Assembly (NCBI RefSeq): GCF_029227915.1
Contig: NC_079875.1
Location: 12,023,001-12,087,000 of the forward strand
Reading direction: 5' to 3'
From: Hydractinia symbiolongicarpus
Lineage: Eukaryota > Cnidaria > Hydrozoa > Anthoathecata > Hydractiniidae
DNA length: 64,000 nt
Part shown: piece after piece, positions 24,201-35,654 of the stretch
Layout of the letters: each line of letters starts with the position of its first letter
Numbering within the stretch: position 1 is the first letter of the stretch
The notes under the pieces: generated by a model
Databases searched by the model: none
What the model was told of the DNA's origin: nothing
What the model saw: only the letters and a program-made list of their open reading frames with translations
Position numbers and translations under genes: made by a program

Positions 24201-26267
24201 GGAATTTACAGGTCCAAACCAGCAAAGGTGGCCTATATTAATAATTTATTAATTTCAATCGTCAATAATAGAACTAGCAGTTGTTACGAAATCATGAAAT
24301 AATCCCTAGACAGCGTTTTTTTGAAAAGTGAGGTTTGATCACAAATACTAAATTATTTAATTATCCTTTTGATGAAATATGCAAGTTTATGAGAAGTGGA
24401 CTGGTGCAGCATATATCTAAAAACACTGCTTAGCATATTTTACTTAAAGTTCTAAAACCTAATAATCCAGTCAGTATGGCTTCGAGTTAAAGGGTACCTC
24501 AAGTCTCTATAATGATAGCCATATTTTGTCTGTCTGTCAGTCCACAAGAAAAGTGTCGTGTAATGGGAAAACAAAATAGCGTGTAATTTAAAGACAGACG
24601 ACCCACACCCCTGGGGATTTTTCCACATGGAACGACTAGTAAAAATAATATTAGCTAGAACGATGAACAATACTGTTTTAGCAAACATAATAATATTTTT
24701 TGTTTCATTTGCTAATTATTTGAGGACTGGTCAGAACAATTTTCAACTTACACCATTCTTGAGCTTCCTTTTCAAGCTCCTTCCTTGCCGGCATGTTGAA
24801 TATGATACAAAATGATTATATCAGCACTTTCTACAATTATTTTTACTTTAATGTTACTTTAGATGTTAAAGAAACAACTGACTGTAAGGCCAATTCTATG
24901 AATAATGTGGGTGTATTTCTTGTTGCACCCATTCTTACTCAAATCCACTGAGTTGCTCACACAGAGACGAGTGTGTGGGCAGAACATCCATTATCTCCAA
25001 CAACCATAAAAAAGATAAAATAAATGGTAGTGGGTGAGGGGGAAACAATCATGAGCTAAACTAAGTTGACAACCTCATTCCCAAAGGTCCTTTTTTCTTT
25101 CTGATCTTGGGCGGTATGAAGACTCAGGGGAAGCTAGACACTAAACATTTTTACCACATTAAACTTAAATTATACTCCACATACCGTTCTTATACCTTAT
25201 ATGTCTAATTTGATCACATACAACATATTCTGCCCTAACATTAACATACATATACACTGGAGACTTTTCAAGCAATTTTCAATTTCAGTGTGTTTTATGA
25301 AGAAAACTTTTTGCCAAAATATAAGTTGAATTAACGCAAAAGTATAAAACAAAATTAAAATAATTTTCAGAAAATAATGTTACAAACATAAAACATATAA
25401 GAAAAAATCGTCAAATGAGTAAGAAAATCATACCACCACCAGAGAAGATAAGTTTCTTGAGTCCTTAACTTTTTTGTAAAAATAAATTTTTTGTTTTTTC
25501 AATTTAAGCCTCTAAATCGCAAAAATCAGTTCTGGAAAAAACTTTTTTGCAGAAATTTTCTCTCTTCAATATATACAATTTGTTAAAACTTTAACTGCCA
25601 ATTTTAACTTTTGCAGAAATTTCCTCTCTTTATAATAATGAATGCAGTCTTCAATACATCTCTAAAAGTCTGCACATCATTGTAACAGGGTAAATAAACA
25701 AACTAAAAATTTTCAGATATGTGTATTCATCAATAAATAAACACAATTACCTTTTTTCCAAATAATTTACGATTTCAAAAAGTTCAGGGCTTTTAAAATA
25801 GTCATTTAATTACTTTTTCTTATAATTTTTACGATTTCCCTGGTGTGGGAATCTCATGATGACATCACATAGATAAAATGTGATAAATTGTGTTTTTTCC
25901 TAGTGTTATTTTTATTTCATAATATCTACCAAAAAGCAACTTATCAGGCAAAAGAAAATTTGACTATTCTCAAACTAAAGAGCTCGACTTATTTTTGCTT
26001 AGGAGGTAACCTTTAACAACCTCTACTTACCTTTAAATTATCAATGCTGCACACCTCCTCCAGTTCCAAAACTGTCTGCAAATCAGTTTTAAGTGTTTCT
26101 GCAAGTTTTTCTTTGTCTATTTGCCATTGACTTTTATCATTTCTTCTTACCTCCATGTCTTCAAAATCAATGTTCAAAACACATTGCTCTTTAAATATAT
26201 CAATATTCATCAATGGAGACGTAAATAAATACGCCTCATTGACTGGACAATATTTATAAGCTTCCAT
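15873..26267 (-). CDS. SNAPC3: SNAPC3, snRNA-activating protein complex subunit 3
   Basis: Coding exons, right to left: 26267-26031, (one unresolved stretch), 23401-23323 (approximate end), 22756-22696, 21622-21536, 21170-21132, 18817-18716, 18280-18198, 17903-17727, 16647-16540, 16011-15873. From 23401 onward all phases agree. SNAPC3 is a subunit of SNAPc, which binds the proximal sequence element of snRNA genes and recruits RNA polymerases II and III in the nucleus. The conserved C-terminal half is clear: [41 protein letters not shown], then KRCSIC and [12 protein letters not shown], and the end QAFPYVSTD. The Cys/His residues of the SNAPC3 zinc-binding motifs are all present. The N-terminal exon has [10 protein letters not shown], matching the start of the conserved region. 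The ATG at 26267 follows a TTTTAG, so a 5' non-coding exon is possible. A short exon near 24740-24780 may bridge the gap, but no junction there keeps phase. Confidence 0.9.
16125..16470. repeat. Probable small inverted-repeat element (TTAATATACTAAATTACG..)
   Basis: An ACCTTAATATACTAAATTACG end at about 16117 faces TTAAATTAGTAGCATTAAGGT at about 16457-16479, with interior words such as ATTAATTTTCGCGG and TTTTCACGAAATAA. Similar words occur at 18345-18420 and 39345-39720, so it is probably one MITE family. Boundaries are approximate. Confidence 0.4.
17159..17285. repeat. Short inverted-repeat element (GGAGTGAAATTTTCAGCCC)
   Basis: CGCCCTTGGAGTGAAATTTTC at the left is mirrored by GGGCTGAAAATTTCACTTCA..GGGCG at the right, giving a ~110-130-bp hairpin in a SNAPC3 intron. 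A related GGGCTGATATTGGATTTCAGCCC stretch lies at 16806-16828. Confidence 0.6.
17310..17725. repeat. CAA/GAC-rich imperfect microsatellite
   Basis: Runs of AACAACAAC, GACGACGACGAC and ACAACGACTACAAC in a SNAPC3 intron, ending close to the 17727 splice donor. Poly-Val and poly-Thr/Asn open frames across it are repeat artefacts. Confidence 0.9.
18905..19860. repeat. ~17-18-bp minisatellite (CTAGATGATTGTCTAT), about 950 bp
   Basis: More than 50 diverged copies of a unit like ATCTAGATGATTGCCT fill this part of a SNAPC3 intron. A longer block of about 160 bp (GAATGACCATCTAAATTATT onward) occurs twice, ~275 bp apart, so a higher-order duplication has spread. Copies are contiguous, without spacers, so it is not a CRISPR array. 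Confidence 0.95.
19875..20671. mobile_element. MITE-like DNA transposon with GCAGGCCATTTCGT termini
   Basis: Left end GCAGGCCATTTCGTAAGA and right end CACGAAATGGCCTGC are inverted copies; CAATG flanks both ends as a possible 5-bp target duplication if the element starts at CAGGCC. Subterminal palindromes (GGCGTGCG..CGCACGCC, GCGCGTGCGAT) lie at both ends. Interior is AT-rich and non-coding, ~800 bp. It is inserted directly beside the minisatellite. Superfamily unclear (hAT-like ends, but the target duplication is not 8 bp). Confidence 0.7.
20697..20788. repeat. Small inverted-repeat element (CTTACTCAAGAAAATTAACGAGGC)
   Basis: CTYA..AGAAAATTAACGAGGC on the left is mirrored by GCCTCGTTAATTTTCTGAATAAG on the right, making a ~90-bp hairpin in the SNAPC3 intron. 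Confidence 0.7.
22556..22675 (+). repeat. Copy of the dispersed CCCGTGG..CACGGG family
   Basis: AGTCAGTGGCCCATGGAAAATTCACGG, then ACCATTTTGCGTGACAGACAGACG and GACGGGTATTATAA. Nearly the same 3' half is found at 58270-58320. In a SNAPC3 intron, just left of the exon 22756-22696. Confidence 0.7.
23940..24125 (-). mobile_element. 3' fragment of the RTE-like LINE family
   Basis: The minus strand reads [19 protein letters not shown] and ends with a Leu-rich stretch, matching the C-terminal RDLIVPGAKPRGRPRKTWQ of the LINE at 60213-63440. The DNA also matches (CTTTCAATCTGATCTAGACT). A short, diverged copy inside a SNAPC3 intron. Confidence 0.8.
24485..24655 (-). repeat. Inverted copy of the dispersed CCCGTGG family
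   Basis: On the minus strand: ACTAGTCGTTCCATGTGGAA, AAATCCCCAGGGGTGTGGG and a late GACAGACAGAC. Same order of words as the copies at 11531-11775. Confidence 0.55.
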
Positions 26268-26739
26268 GTTATACTAAAAGAAATAAATAAATAAGATTCA
26301 ACTTCAAGACTATGTCATAAAAATGGGACAACTTCAGAAAATGTCAACACAATGAACTATTGGGTGTATATATAGATTTTGAACATTAAACAGTTTTTTT
26401 AAAAGAATGAATTTTTTTCTAGTAAGAACATTAAAGTGCAAAACAGTAGCAAATGTCTTAGAGGTCCTTTGCAAACAAGGCTAGGAATAGTAAACTGGAA
26501 AATAAAAGACTTTTGATTATGACGAGGTCCCATAATTTTACTAGCCTTTGTACGACAAGTTAAAATTTTGTTAGGAAACAACTTGGAAAGGCCTGGAATA
26601 TGGTTATTTGGAGCATGCCAATGTCAGCACAAATTAGCACACTTTAAGTCCTATGTCCACTGTGAACATGTTATTTAGATAGAAATGCTGTTCTTAATTA
26701 CTTGTGCTTTCAATTTTTGAAATTTTGCCCTTGTTTCTA

Positions 26740-27611
26740 CAGTACTGTAAGAAGGTTTGTTAACATTGTGGTTCGTGTTTATTTCCTGTTACGCACGAAC
26801 CACGATAGACCACGCTGCGTATTTTTTTAACAATCGTGGACCTCATGACCATGTTTCGTGGACTACACGAACAAAAATTAAACATTGCACCGTTGCGTCC
26901 ACGATAGATAACTTCTATTGTGAAACAACAAAGACCGTATTAGTTCATCAATTAAATCAAAAACCGATGGCACAAAAATAAATTAACACTTGTTGTTTTA
27001 ATTCATTGTCATAAAGATAGCTGAATAATAGATTTAAATTGTTCGTGAATCAAAACGCGATGTAAAAAACATTTCTATCGCAGCTTTTCGTTTACAAACT
27101 TTTAAAATGCAATCTTAAAAAACATTCCGTCGCTTTTCGTTTATAAACTTTTAAAATGCGATCTAAAAAACATTTCTATCGTCGTTTTTTTGTTTATAAA
27201 TAATTAAAATGCGATCTTAAAAAACATTTCTATCGCCGCAGACAAATTTAACTTTTCTAGACAAATGACATTTCATAAAAATACAATAGCGTCCATGACG
27301 AAAAAGTATACACCAAGCAAAAACTATGAATATGCTTTTTTAACTTGATAAAACCTGAAACAAACAAATTAACTTTGATCAAAGACTTTTTTGAAAAGAA
27401 AAACAATTAAATTATACTGGCTATAAAATCCTGGAGCTCGCGAAAATAATCGTGGGGCACACGATCCTTTGTGGAGATAATAATATTAGCGTGGTGGCCA
27501 CGATAGAATGTTTGACTGTTTGTTATACATAAAGACCATGATTTTATCGTGGTTCGTGTGCACCACGCTCGTTACACGAACACGATGTTAACAAATCTTT
27601 TCACAGTACTG
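26740..27611. mobile_element. Tc1/mariner- or pogo-like MITE with CAGTACTG termini and TA duplication
   Basis: The left end CAGTACTGTAAGAAGGTTTG and the right end (reverse complement) CAGTACTGTGAAAAGATTTG are followed on both sides by TTAACAT and GTGGTTCGTG-like sequence, ~40 bp of terminal inverted repeat. TA lies directly outside each end. No transposase is inside; ~870 bp. It lies upstream of SNAPC3 and could have brought promoter sequence, though nothing shows that. Confidence 0.85.
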
Positions 27612-28193
27612 TATGTCAAGGATTAAAGTCATTTAGAGATTAAGAAACACCCACAATCCAGTCTTGTCATTCTTTGTCATTCTATTCCATTCACACATGT
27701 CCAAAACTGAATTGGGCGTGCGGTTTTCAGACTTTTACATGTTTTTCTTTTTGTTATTGACAAAATTGCATTAAATGTAGTATTGAAAGACTTGTGTTAA
27801 ACAGACTACCGTATGGGAAAATGCATAATATGCTTGTCGTAACACTCTCCTCCGTTATGTGTTTTTCATAAAAGACTTTAAATATTGCAAACTAAACTAT
27901 ATTCCCTAAAAAGATTTTGCACTTGTGAGACGTAGAATTTCTGAAAGACTCGTAAAAACTATTAAAAGAACACTTTAACATTTCATAAAAATCATTCCTT
28001 TGTTTTTATTATTTCAAGTGAGAGGAGAACAACTTGCTATACATTATGAAATAGCACAAGTATAAATTGATTTACAACTTTCGAAACAATGCAAGTATAT
28101 TCTGTTTAACCTTCAAACAACACAAGAAAAACATTTTTTAATAAAGAAACAAGTATATATATATACATTCATAAAAATATGTTTATTGCAAAG

Positions 28194-28220
28194 CTTTTCG
28201 TACTTCTAGTACATCATCAG
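28194..28220 (-). ncRNA. Hammerhead-ribozyme-like core, Penelope/retrozyme type (candidate)
   Basis: The minus strand reads CTGATGA (28220-28214), then a perfect 5-bp stem GTACT/AGTAC with loop AGA (28212-28200), then GAAA (28199-28196). That is the conserved core order of a hammerhead ribozyme: CUGAUGA, stem II, GAAA. Possible short stem III is GC-UUU-GC. I could not place a clear U-H cleavage site or stem I, so activity is doubtful. Such motifs are known in Penelope-like elements and retrozymes of animals. Flanks are AT-rich with (TA)n at 28154-28165 and no reverse transcriptase. Confidence 0.5.
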
Positions 28221-29219
28221 GCATTAAAAACTTATATACATTATATACAGCTAAGAACAATTTAAAATATAATTTGAAATAATAAAATCCTGTGGGAATT
28301 TATGTTATACCATTTCTAAAGAGGTCAAGGGCTGATCCAGGCCAATTTGGACATCGGTATACAGATTTCGGGAACATCTAATTTGGGTGCCCAAATTAGA
28401 GACACATAATTTAAAATGCTTGAGAATTGGTTTATTTCTCATTTTGTGGATATTTTTAGAGTCTTCAATCACAGAGAATATAAATATTTTCAAGAAGAAA
28501 TTATGTTCTATACTAAAAAAGAAGACGATGCATATCTAAAGTATTTTTGTTACCCGAAAAGAAATTTTATCTGCAGCGCTATCAACGCCTTAAAATAAAT
28601 TTCTGGGTCAGCCCCTGGAGGTTCACAAATTTAATGTCTAATTTATCGATTATAAAAGTCTTAAATTTCATTATAATCTTCTAATATCTTTCGTTTTCTT
28701 GTATTATTCTTGCGCTGTTTCGAAATTTATACAGCAAGTCATTCTCCTTCCATTTAAAATAAAAGAAAAAACACGAAAAATAATTTTTATAAAAAATGTC
28801 AGTGTTCTTTTAATGTTATTTGCACAGTCTTATATAAAAATCAAAATCTAAGTGCAAAATCCTTTTACAGACTATACTTTAGTTGACAATATTTAAAGTC
28901 TTTCGCAGCATTAAAATTATATATTTGAAATTATAACAGAGGAGGGTGTTACGGCAAGCGTATTCTACCTTGTTTTTATTATGTTTCCTAAATGGATCGA
29001 CGAAGTCATGCAGTTTTACATTGAAATTTTTATTTTTTAAAAAAGTAAAGAAATTAAATACTTTTTTGTAACAGAACATTCTAATTTTGAAAGTTGCTTT
29101 TTATTAAGATCCACAAATCAAAGAATTGCTTGTATAGTTTTGTCACAATTTTCTTAGAAATTAATAACGTTAAATAAAGCCTCTCACGGGAGGTGTTCTT
29201 TTATGTTAAAAGATTGCAT

Positions 29220-29932
29220 AAAGCGACGTTTTTGCAATAAAATTAGATCACATTTTAAAAGTTTAAGAACAAAGAATGGCGATAGAAATGCTTTTTTAGA
29301 TCGCATTTTAAAAGTTTAAGAACGAAGAACAGCAATAGAAAAGCTTATTTAGATCGCATTTTAAGAACATAAGAACGAAAAGTGGCGATAGAAATGTTTT
29401 TTAGATCGCATTTTAAAAACTTAAAAACAAAGAAAGGCAATAGAAAAGCTTTTTTAGATCGCATTTTAAGAATCTTAAGAATTATTTAAGGCTCGAAATG
29501 TTGTTTAACAAAGAAAAAGAATGATTCTCATATGAAAATGTGTGTAAACTAACAACGTTTTTCGCCTCCAGATAAACCTAGCGAAAAAAATATTTAATTT
29601 ACTTTTTATTACTTGCGTTGAAAGTCAGGCAACTTTGTTTAACTTTATTCACACAAGAACTATTATTCCTAAATTATCATAGAAAAAAAGAAACTCTTTT
29701 AAGCATTGTTTTGTTTTGTTTGAAGTTCAGTATTTAATTTAGAATAAGTATTATAAAGCAATTTACGTCATCGAGTAATACTACGCGATAGATCGAGCCT
29801 ATGGCGACATCCTGATAGACGCGATATGATTCATATCTATCGAGACAAAAATATGCTCAAAAAGCTATCGCGTATCGTTCCTGTCTCGCACGATAGAGGA
29901 TCGCGATGTTAAGATACCTTTTTACAGTACTG
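29220..29932. mobile_element. Right half of a second CAGTACTG-type element
   Basis: The terminal CAGTACTG followed by TA is at 29925-29934; read inward on the minus strand it continues TAAAAAGGTATCTTAACATCG, like the ends at 26740 and 27611. Inside, at 29260-29470, four copies of a GATCGCATTTTAAAAGTTTA module are in inverse orientation to copies at 27060-27240. I see no matching left end, so it is either truncated or part of a larger composite with the element at 26740. Confidence 0.55.
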
Positions 29933-30327
29933 TAGCTTTTATAGCGAATGAAGTGTACAAAAAATAGAGTGCTAATGTAGTTACTATGTTGTTAGGTGTG
30001 GTGTTATTTATGAACCCCAATTTAAGTTGTATGTTAGAAATGCAACAAAGCCTTTACTTAATGATACCATGCTACAAATAAAAAATTCACAAGATACATT
30101 AACAAGGCATTGTATTACTTAATTTTTCGTAAGGAAAATAAATGTGTTGAAATTTGTTTTAAAAATTCTACACTAGAAACGACAAAATTCATACAGCTTA
30201 AATAATGGATGCAGCTTTTATTCCTTTAAGATGAAGAGACCTTTAATGTGTGATCCACTTAATTGGAACACCATGCATGTTACTTAAACTGGTGAAACTT
30301 TCTAAGAAAGTGTTTAGAAATCCTTTT

Positions 30328-31519
30328 AGGGGTCGTCTACAAATTTCGTATGATATTTTATACAAATATATACAAATTTAATTGCTTTTAATTCGTATAA
30401 AAATCGTATACAATTCGTATAGTGTTAAATAGTTATACGATTTTTAAAAAATCTAATACAGATTTTATATGATTTTCATACAAATTTTCATACAAATTAT
30501 ATTCTCTTTTATACGAATTTTCATACAAATTTTCATATGGATTATACTCTTTAATTTATACGAATTTTCATACAAATTTTCATACGAATTATACTCTTTA
30601 ATTTATACGAATTTTCATACGAATTATATTTCGTTTTTAAACCTTAAAATGCGATCTAAAAAAAATATTGCCGTTTATCGTTTTTAAACTTTTAAAATGC
30701 AATCTAAAAAAGCTTTTCTATCAAAATTAAAGTTTCAATCTTTGTTAAAATATAATAATTTTTATCGCTTAACCCGCGCAATCAACAGTGACTTGTCGCT
30801 AGTTTATTTAGTTTCCACGCAAAACTTTTATTTAATAAAACTATTAAACAATGGCTCTTCGTGTCACATTGATAGAGTTGATAACATTTGCAATTATGCT
30901 ATTTGGAACAGTTAACACTATTTCACAATAGTTACGCGCAGTTATAATAATCTATTTTTTCTTCAATAATCCCTTGTTTATTACGCGCAAGTTAATGACT
31001 TACAAGACTCGCAAGATAATTAATAAGAGCAAAAAATGAACAACTACCGCCTCCAAGAAAAAGGTGTGAAACTTAAGCGTACGCGTAAGCTTACATCTGT
31101 ACTGTACTATATACGAATTTTTTTAAAAAAAACCATACGCATCTAATTATAAAAACTCAAACGAATTTTATTTAAAAACCCATATACGAATTTAATACAA
31201 TGTCGAACAATTTTCTTTTTTTTAAAACCATATGGATCTAATTAAAATCTTATACGAATTTTTTGTTAAACTCGTACGAATTTAACTCATATGAATTTAA
31301 TTTAAAACTTATACGAATTTAATTTAAAACTCATACGAATTTTTTTAAACTCATACGAATTTAATTTTTTTTTAAACTCATACGAATTTAATTTGAAACT
31401 CATACGAATTTATCTCATACAAATTTTTTTTAAACTCATACGAATTTAATTCAAAACTCATCTGTATGGCAAAAGAATTTTTTTGATACGAATTGCTACG
31501 AATTTTGTAGATGACCCCT
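30328..31519. mobile_element. Non-autonomous DNA element filled with ATACGAATTT repeats
   Basis: Left end AGGGGTCGTCTACAAATTTCGTA and right end (reverse complement) AGGGGTCATCTACAAAATTCGTA form the terminal inverted repeat. The two arms consist of dozens of ATACGAATTT / CATACAAATTT copies; the centre (30640-30725) contains the same TTTTAAAATGCRATCTAAAA module as the neighbouring CAGTACTG elements. No clear target duplication. Confidence 0.75.
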
Positions 31520-32839
31520 TATTTTTTCACAGCATGGGAAGTCAAATAATACAAATAGTTTTTGACTGTAAATAAATAATTTGACCCAATCATATCATCA
31601 ATACGATGTAACTAAGGGGTCTGCGAAAAAACATTTTGGCCCCTGTTAGCGGGATATCGCTGCTGAGTGGGGGGAGGGAGTCTGATGTTTGTAAACATAG
31701 TCCGCTAAGGATTAAGAAATCTCAAAAATTTGATCGTGACTTAAAAATTCTTTGTCGTTGAGAGCATAATTGCTTGTCATCAATTCCGATAACTTTTATA
31801 TACAAAACACAAGCCCCTGCTGAGCTTTCCCAGATTTATCCGAATGTGTATTTTATGAACGGAAAGTCGCTGAATAAGGGGGGGGGGAGGAGGGGGTTAG
31901 AATATTATCGGCCATATTCCGCTAAGAGGGCCCAAGAAAACTTACGAAGGCCCTTAATGTTATTGGCACTGGTGAACTTTTCATTGAAGCTAAGTCACGT
32001 TTAATAGGACAGTCTAGCGTGAGAAAGAGGAGAGATAGAAAAAATAGATATGTGTGCCTTTGGATGTTGCAGGGAGTGGTCTGGCAAAGCGAGGACCCTC
32101 TAACCTAATACGCACCCGCTCACTGATCTGTTTCACTGTTTTTTTGGTAAATATCAGCCGCCATGTTTTCTGTTTATATTCTCGATGGGCCAAAATGATA
32201 AAAACAAGGCCCGCGGTCCTGGAACTGACGTTTTTCGCACCCATCAAGCAACAAAATTATTTTTGTAATCTGATGAAACCTACGAAATTTGTTCACTTTA
32301 GTATTTAAAATACGTCACAGAATATATAAATACTTGCAAACAGTAAACGTAAATAGAGGGTTTATTTTAGCCGTTGGGCGCACACTGGTACCTAGGTTTA
32401 TTTTTTGCCCAGGTTTATTTTTAGGTTTATTTTTTGCCTTTTATTAAAAGGACAGAAAATCCTAGGCAAGAAAAAGAGAGTGCGTTGCACGGACTATTGC
32501 CAATAAGAACTAATTGGACTTTCCCCAATCAACCAACATAATAGAATTTAAAAGCAATTTTTTGTTTTGAGTTTTTTTAAAGTGTCAAACCAATCGCTAG
32601 ATTTTTTACAATTAGTTTAAAAAAACAACTGAGCCATATAGTAAAAAACCAAAATCAAGCGCAGCTCTTATCAGTGGTGATAGCAAGATTGTGATGCGCT
32701 TATCTGAGGGTGCAATAATCTGAGGGTTTGCACTTAAATACGAGTATGAAAAAATGCAAGGAAAAAAAAGAAAGAAAAATTGAATAATGTTCTTTCGATG
32801 ATGTATATTTTTTGTGTATCATTTTATACATTTTATAAT

Positions 32840-33050
32840 CCTTAATCTTCATCAGTTGTTAAATCGTCAGAAGAAATATCAGAACGAATATCGCTTTGTT
32901 CGTACTTAACAGCATCTGTGTCAGAGATTCTAAATCATTAAGTGGAATTCGCTTTCTGGTTTTGGCATAATGTAGTCTTCTAATCCTCGAATATTAACGT
33001 CTTCTGATCCGTCAAGACTGTTTGATATTCCACATTTCAAGAAAGACCTA
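32840..33050 (-). pseudogene. Relic of a second Tigger/pogo-type transposase (C-terminal end)
   Basis: The minus strand reads SFLKCGISNSLDGSED near 33040, the typical C-terminal motif of Tigger-like transposases, and then after breaks an acidic tail ending SDDLTTDED and a stop near 32842. Flanking words GCGCTTATCTGAGGGTGC (32696) and GCGCTTATCTGGGGTTCCGG (33159) are probably remains of its termini. Everything upstream is missing; not functional. Confidence 0.6.
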
Positions 33051-33689
33051 ACAAAAATTAATAAAAACTACATCTGTAAAAAAAATTAAAAAAGAAGAAA
33101 AAAATCTCGCATTTTAAGTGAAACAAACATTGCATTCTATATCTTTTTTCCCTATATGCGCTTATCTGGGGTTCCGGTTAAACGGGAATAAAATTTAGTA
33201 AGGATTTGGTGCGCTTAGCAACGTGCGCTGATAATCGGGTGCGCTTGATTTCGGCATTTTACAATACCATAACGTTTTCATCGTCACAAAGACTTATCAT
33301 TGCATGAATATTTTTAAACTCTAGCAGTAATTTTGGTAAGATAACATTGTCCACTTGTAGCACATACGAATAATTCCAGACTTTCGAATAAATTCTTAAA
33401 ACTGGATAAGGTAGCTTGGAACAAGAGCTCTTAACAATTTGAGCGCTTTTGTTTTTTCAACTCCCTGAAAAAAAATTGCAAGGCGCTTGTAATTATTTCC
33501 CATGAGTAATTTAATAATATAACAACGATCTAATCTTTTCTTATTTAAGAGTGCTAACTAGAAATCGTAACTTTTACCGACCAATAGTTCTTCTCAGGCT
33601 CGATGTAAACCTTCATAAGGAAGTATTTTTTTTTTTTTTATTTTCAGTTTGCGAAGCATAGTTTTTTCTTATTTAACCCATCATTGGAA

Positions 33690-33870
33690 TTTTCCAATCC
33701 TTTTTGTGGATGAGGTGATCTCCTATATCTGGCACAACGGCTTTAAGTCTTCCTCCATAATTAAGAAAGAATCTACAAAAGCACTTAAACTTTTTTCTGT
33801 GCAAGTGCACACCGTTTTTCAATGATCGCTGGCTTTGTTTTAGGATATAAAGCCGTGGAATACGGATCAA
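33690..33870 (-). other. Short open frame, possible exon, unrecognised
   Basis: The minus strand encodes FFLNYGGRLKAVVPDIGDHL and stops at 33673. The residue mix looks protein-like and the frame could be a last exon, but no upstream exon was found. Confidence 0.15.
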
Positions 33871-34077
33871 ACCTATTTTAATTCGATATGAAAAGTTTGT
33901 ATACTTATTCTGGGCTCTATATTTTTTCGATAATCATGAAAGCTACGCGTCTTGTTGCAGATAAATGCTGATTGACAGATAAAGTAGATAAAGGGTACAT
34001 AAAAAACGAAAAAATTTGTTCCAGTACCAAACAATAAGACCTATATTTACCATGCGTTTAACTTGACTATCAACAGA

Positions 34078-34315
34078 AGTGCCAAAGCACACACGCGACC
34101 TAAACCGGACCAAAGAGTCACAGACAAAGAAACAAATTCTAGACGGTATAAAGCCAGAAGAAATTAGCCAGAAAGATTTATTAGATAGATTCAAAATTAA
34201 ACATCTTGAAGACACACTACGCCATGTGGATCACTCTATGACTACATGCAAAACCGATGTCCATCGCCATGATAGGTTGAGACTGCGCAGGGATAACCAA
34301 CAAAGCTTGATGTAG
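34078..34315 (+). other. Possible terminal exon of an unrecognised plus-strand gene
   Basis: After TTGACTATCAACAG (acceptor-like, AG at 34076-34077) an open frame of 78 codons runs to TAG at 34313-34315. The product is highly charged (DLLDRFKIKHLEDTLRHVD) and ends RRDNQQSLM, with the look of a helical protein. No upstream exon identified and no family recognised. Confidence 0.25.
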
Positions 34316-35130
34316 AACTCACCAATGGAGATAACATTTTTGAATTGAAAATTGCGGTTAAAATATCTTTTTAAATTCTTTCTTTTTATTGCCCTTCTAC
34401 GTTTTTAATTAACTGCTTTGCTTTTACGGCATTGATAATAAGACTCAATTTCCGGTTCTCACAACAGTACTTTGCCTACAATCTCGTTTTCTCTCCTCCA
34501 GATGTGTCCTATGAATCTTATACTTTCAGCTCACCATGAGGTTCTGACTTTCAGAAGATAAATTATATTATATTTTTTTATTTTATTTTATGGTTATTCC
34601 AAGATTCAGTGAACACGGATCTCACCATATCGTTTAAGTTTCAGGAAACTTTGAGTTGTCACACGAAAAAGGGGTTAGTTGGCCCATTTGCTATAAATTC
34701 TTTTTCGGACAATCTAAACTTAGTCAATTATGTCTTTAATTTCTTTTTAACTAGATTTAGTTCAAAATCTTAAGTATTTGAAGCCCTTTACTTGCTTTAA
34801 TTTTTGCGTTTTAAAATACGATCACCATTGGGTTAGTTGTAGAGTATGAAACTTTGTTTTCTTGTAGTCTACTACCTGTAATTTATTTTCTAATCTATGT
34901 AAAAGAGGATCTGTTTTTTTATAAGTGACTAGGAAAACAAACATCATTAGCATTATAAGTGCCTGTTATGGAAGTAGCTTGGCTATGTGAGCTCTGGCAA
35001 GCAGTAATCTTGAAGGCAGTGAGCTTTTCTCCTTACTTCGTAAAGTGCATAATCAAATGTAATAAAGAACAATTGTAAAAAAAACATAATTCACTTTGCA
35101 AGAAGCCACTACCACAAACATAGTGTACTA

Positions 35131-35349
35131 TTATGATAGACTAGTTGATATCCCGGAGCGTGAAATATCCGTCCCATGCTCCTCCTGCGGTGCTTTAAGT
35201 TTAGTCTGATAAATCCTTTTTTTTAAAGCCAACACAGTTTCCTGATTTGCTTGAATCATTATAAGAAAGCTATTCACACTTGAACTTCTGATGAGCGACC
35301 AATTAGCTTTCTCATCATTTATGGTCCATAATTTTCTACTTTTAGGCAT
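35131..35349 (-). other. Possible last exon of an unrecognised minus-strand gene
   Basis: 72 codons ending ISRSGISTSLS at a stop near 35131. The composition (RKLWTINDEKANWSLIRSSS) looks protein-like. Other possible pieces of the same gene are at 36383-36655 and 37544-37744, but junctions could not be shown. Confidence 0.2.
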
Positions 35350-35654
35350 GTAATATTAACAATAACAAGAAGCCCTGGGGGCTCTAAGAATTTCCGCTCG
35401 CTACCAAAACATTTGATGGCAACCTGCTAATTCGTTGTGTTATCGTGCCAAGCATTCGAACAGGTTTGGTGCATGAAGCTCTGAAGATAAAACACACAAG
35501 TGACATTACATCTTACAACAAACGCAAACAAAACGAAACGTGTCAAAATAAACTCACACTTTAAAAGAAATTGCGAACAAAAATTATAGCCTATCATTCA
35601 TGGTTGAAAGTCTTCCGATTAAAACGTTTATGGTCTTAAACGGCATTTAGTTGA

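Noticed and set aside
24735-24800. Firm SNAPC3 exon bridging 26031 and 23401
   Set aside because: The peptide ([12 protein letters not shown]) looks right, but no acceptor/donor pair keeps phase with both neighbours, so it is only mentioned as possible.
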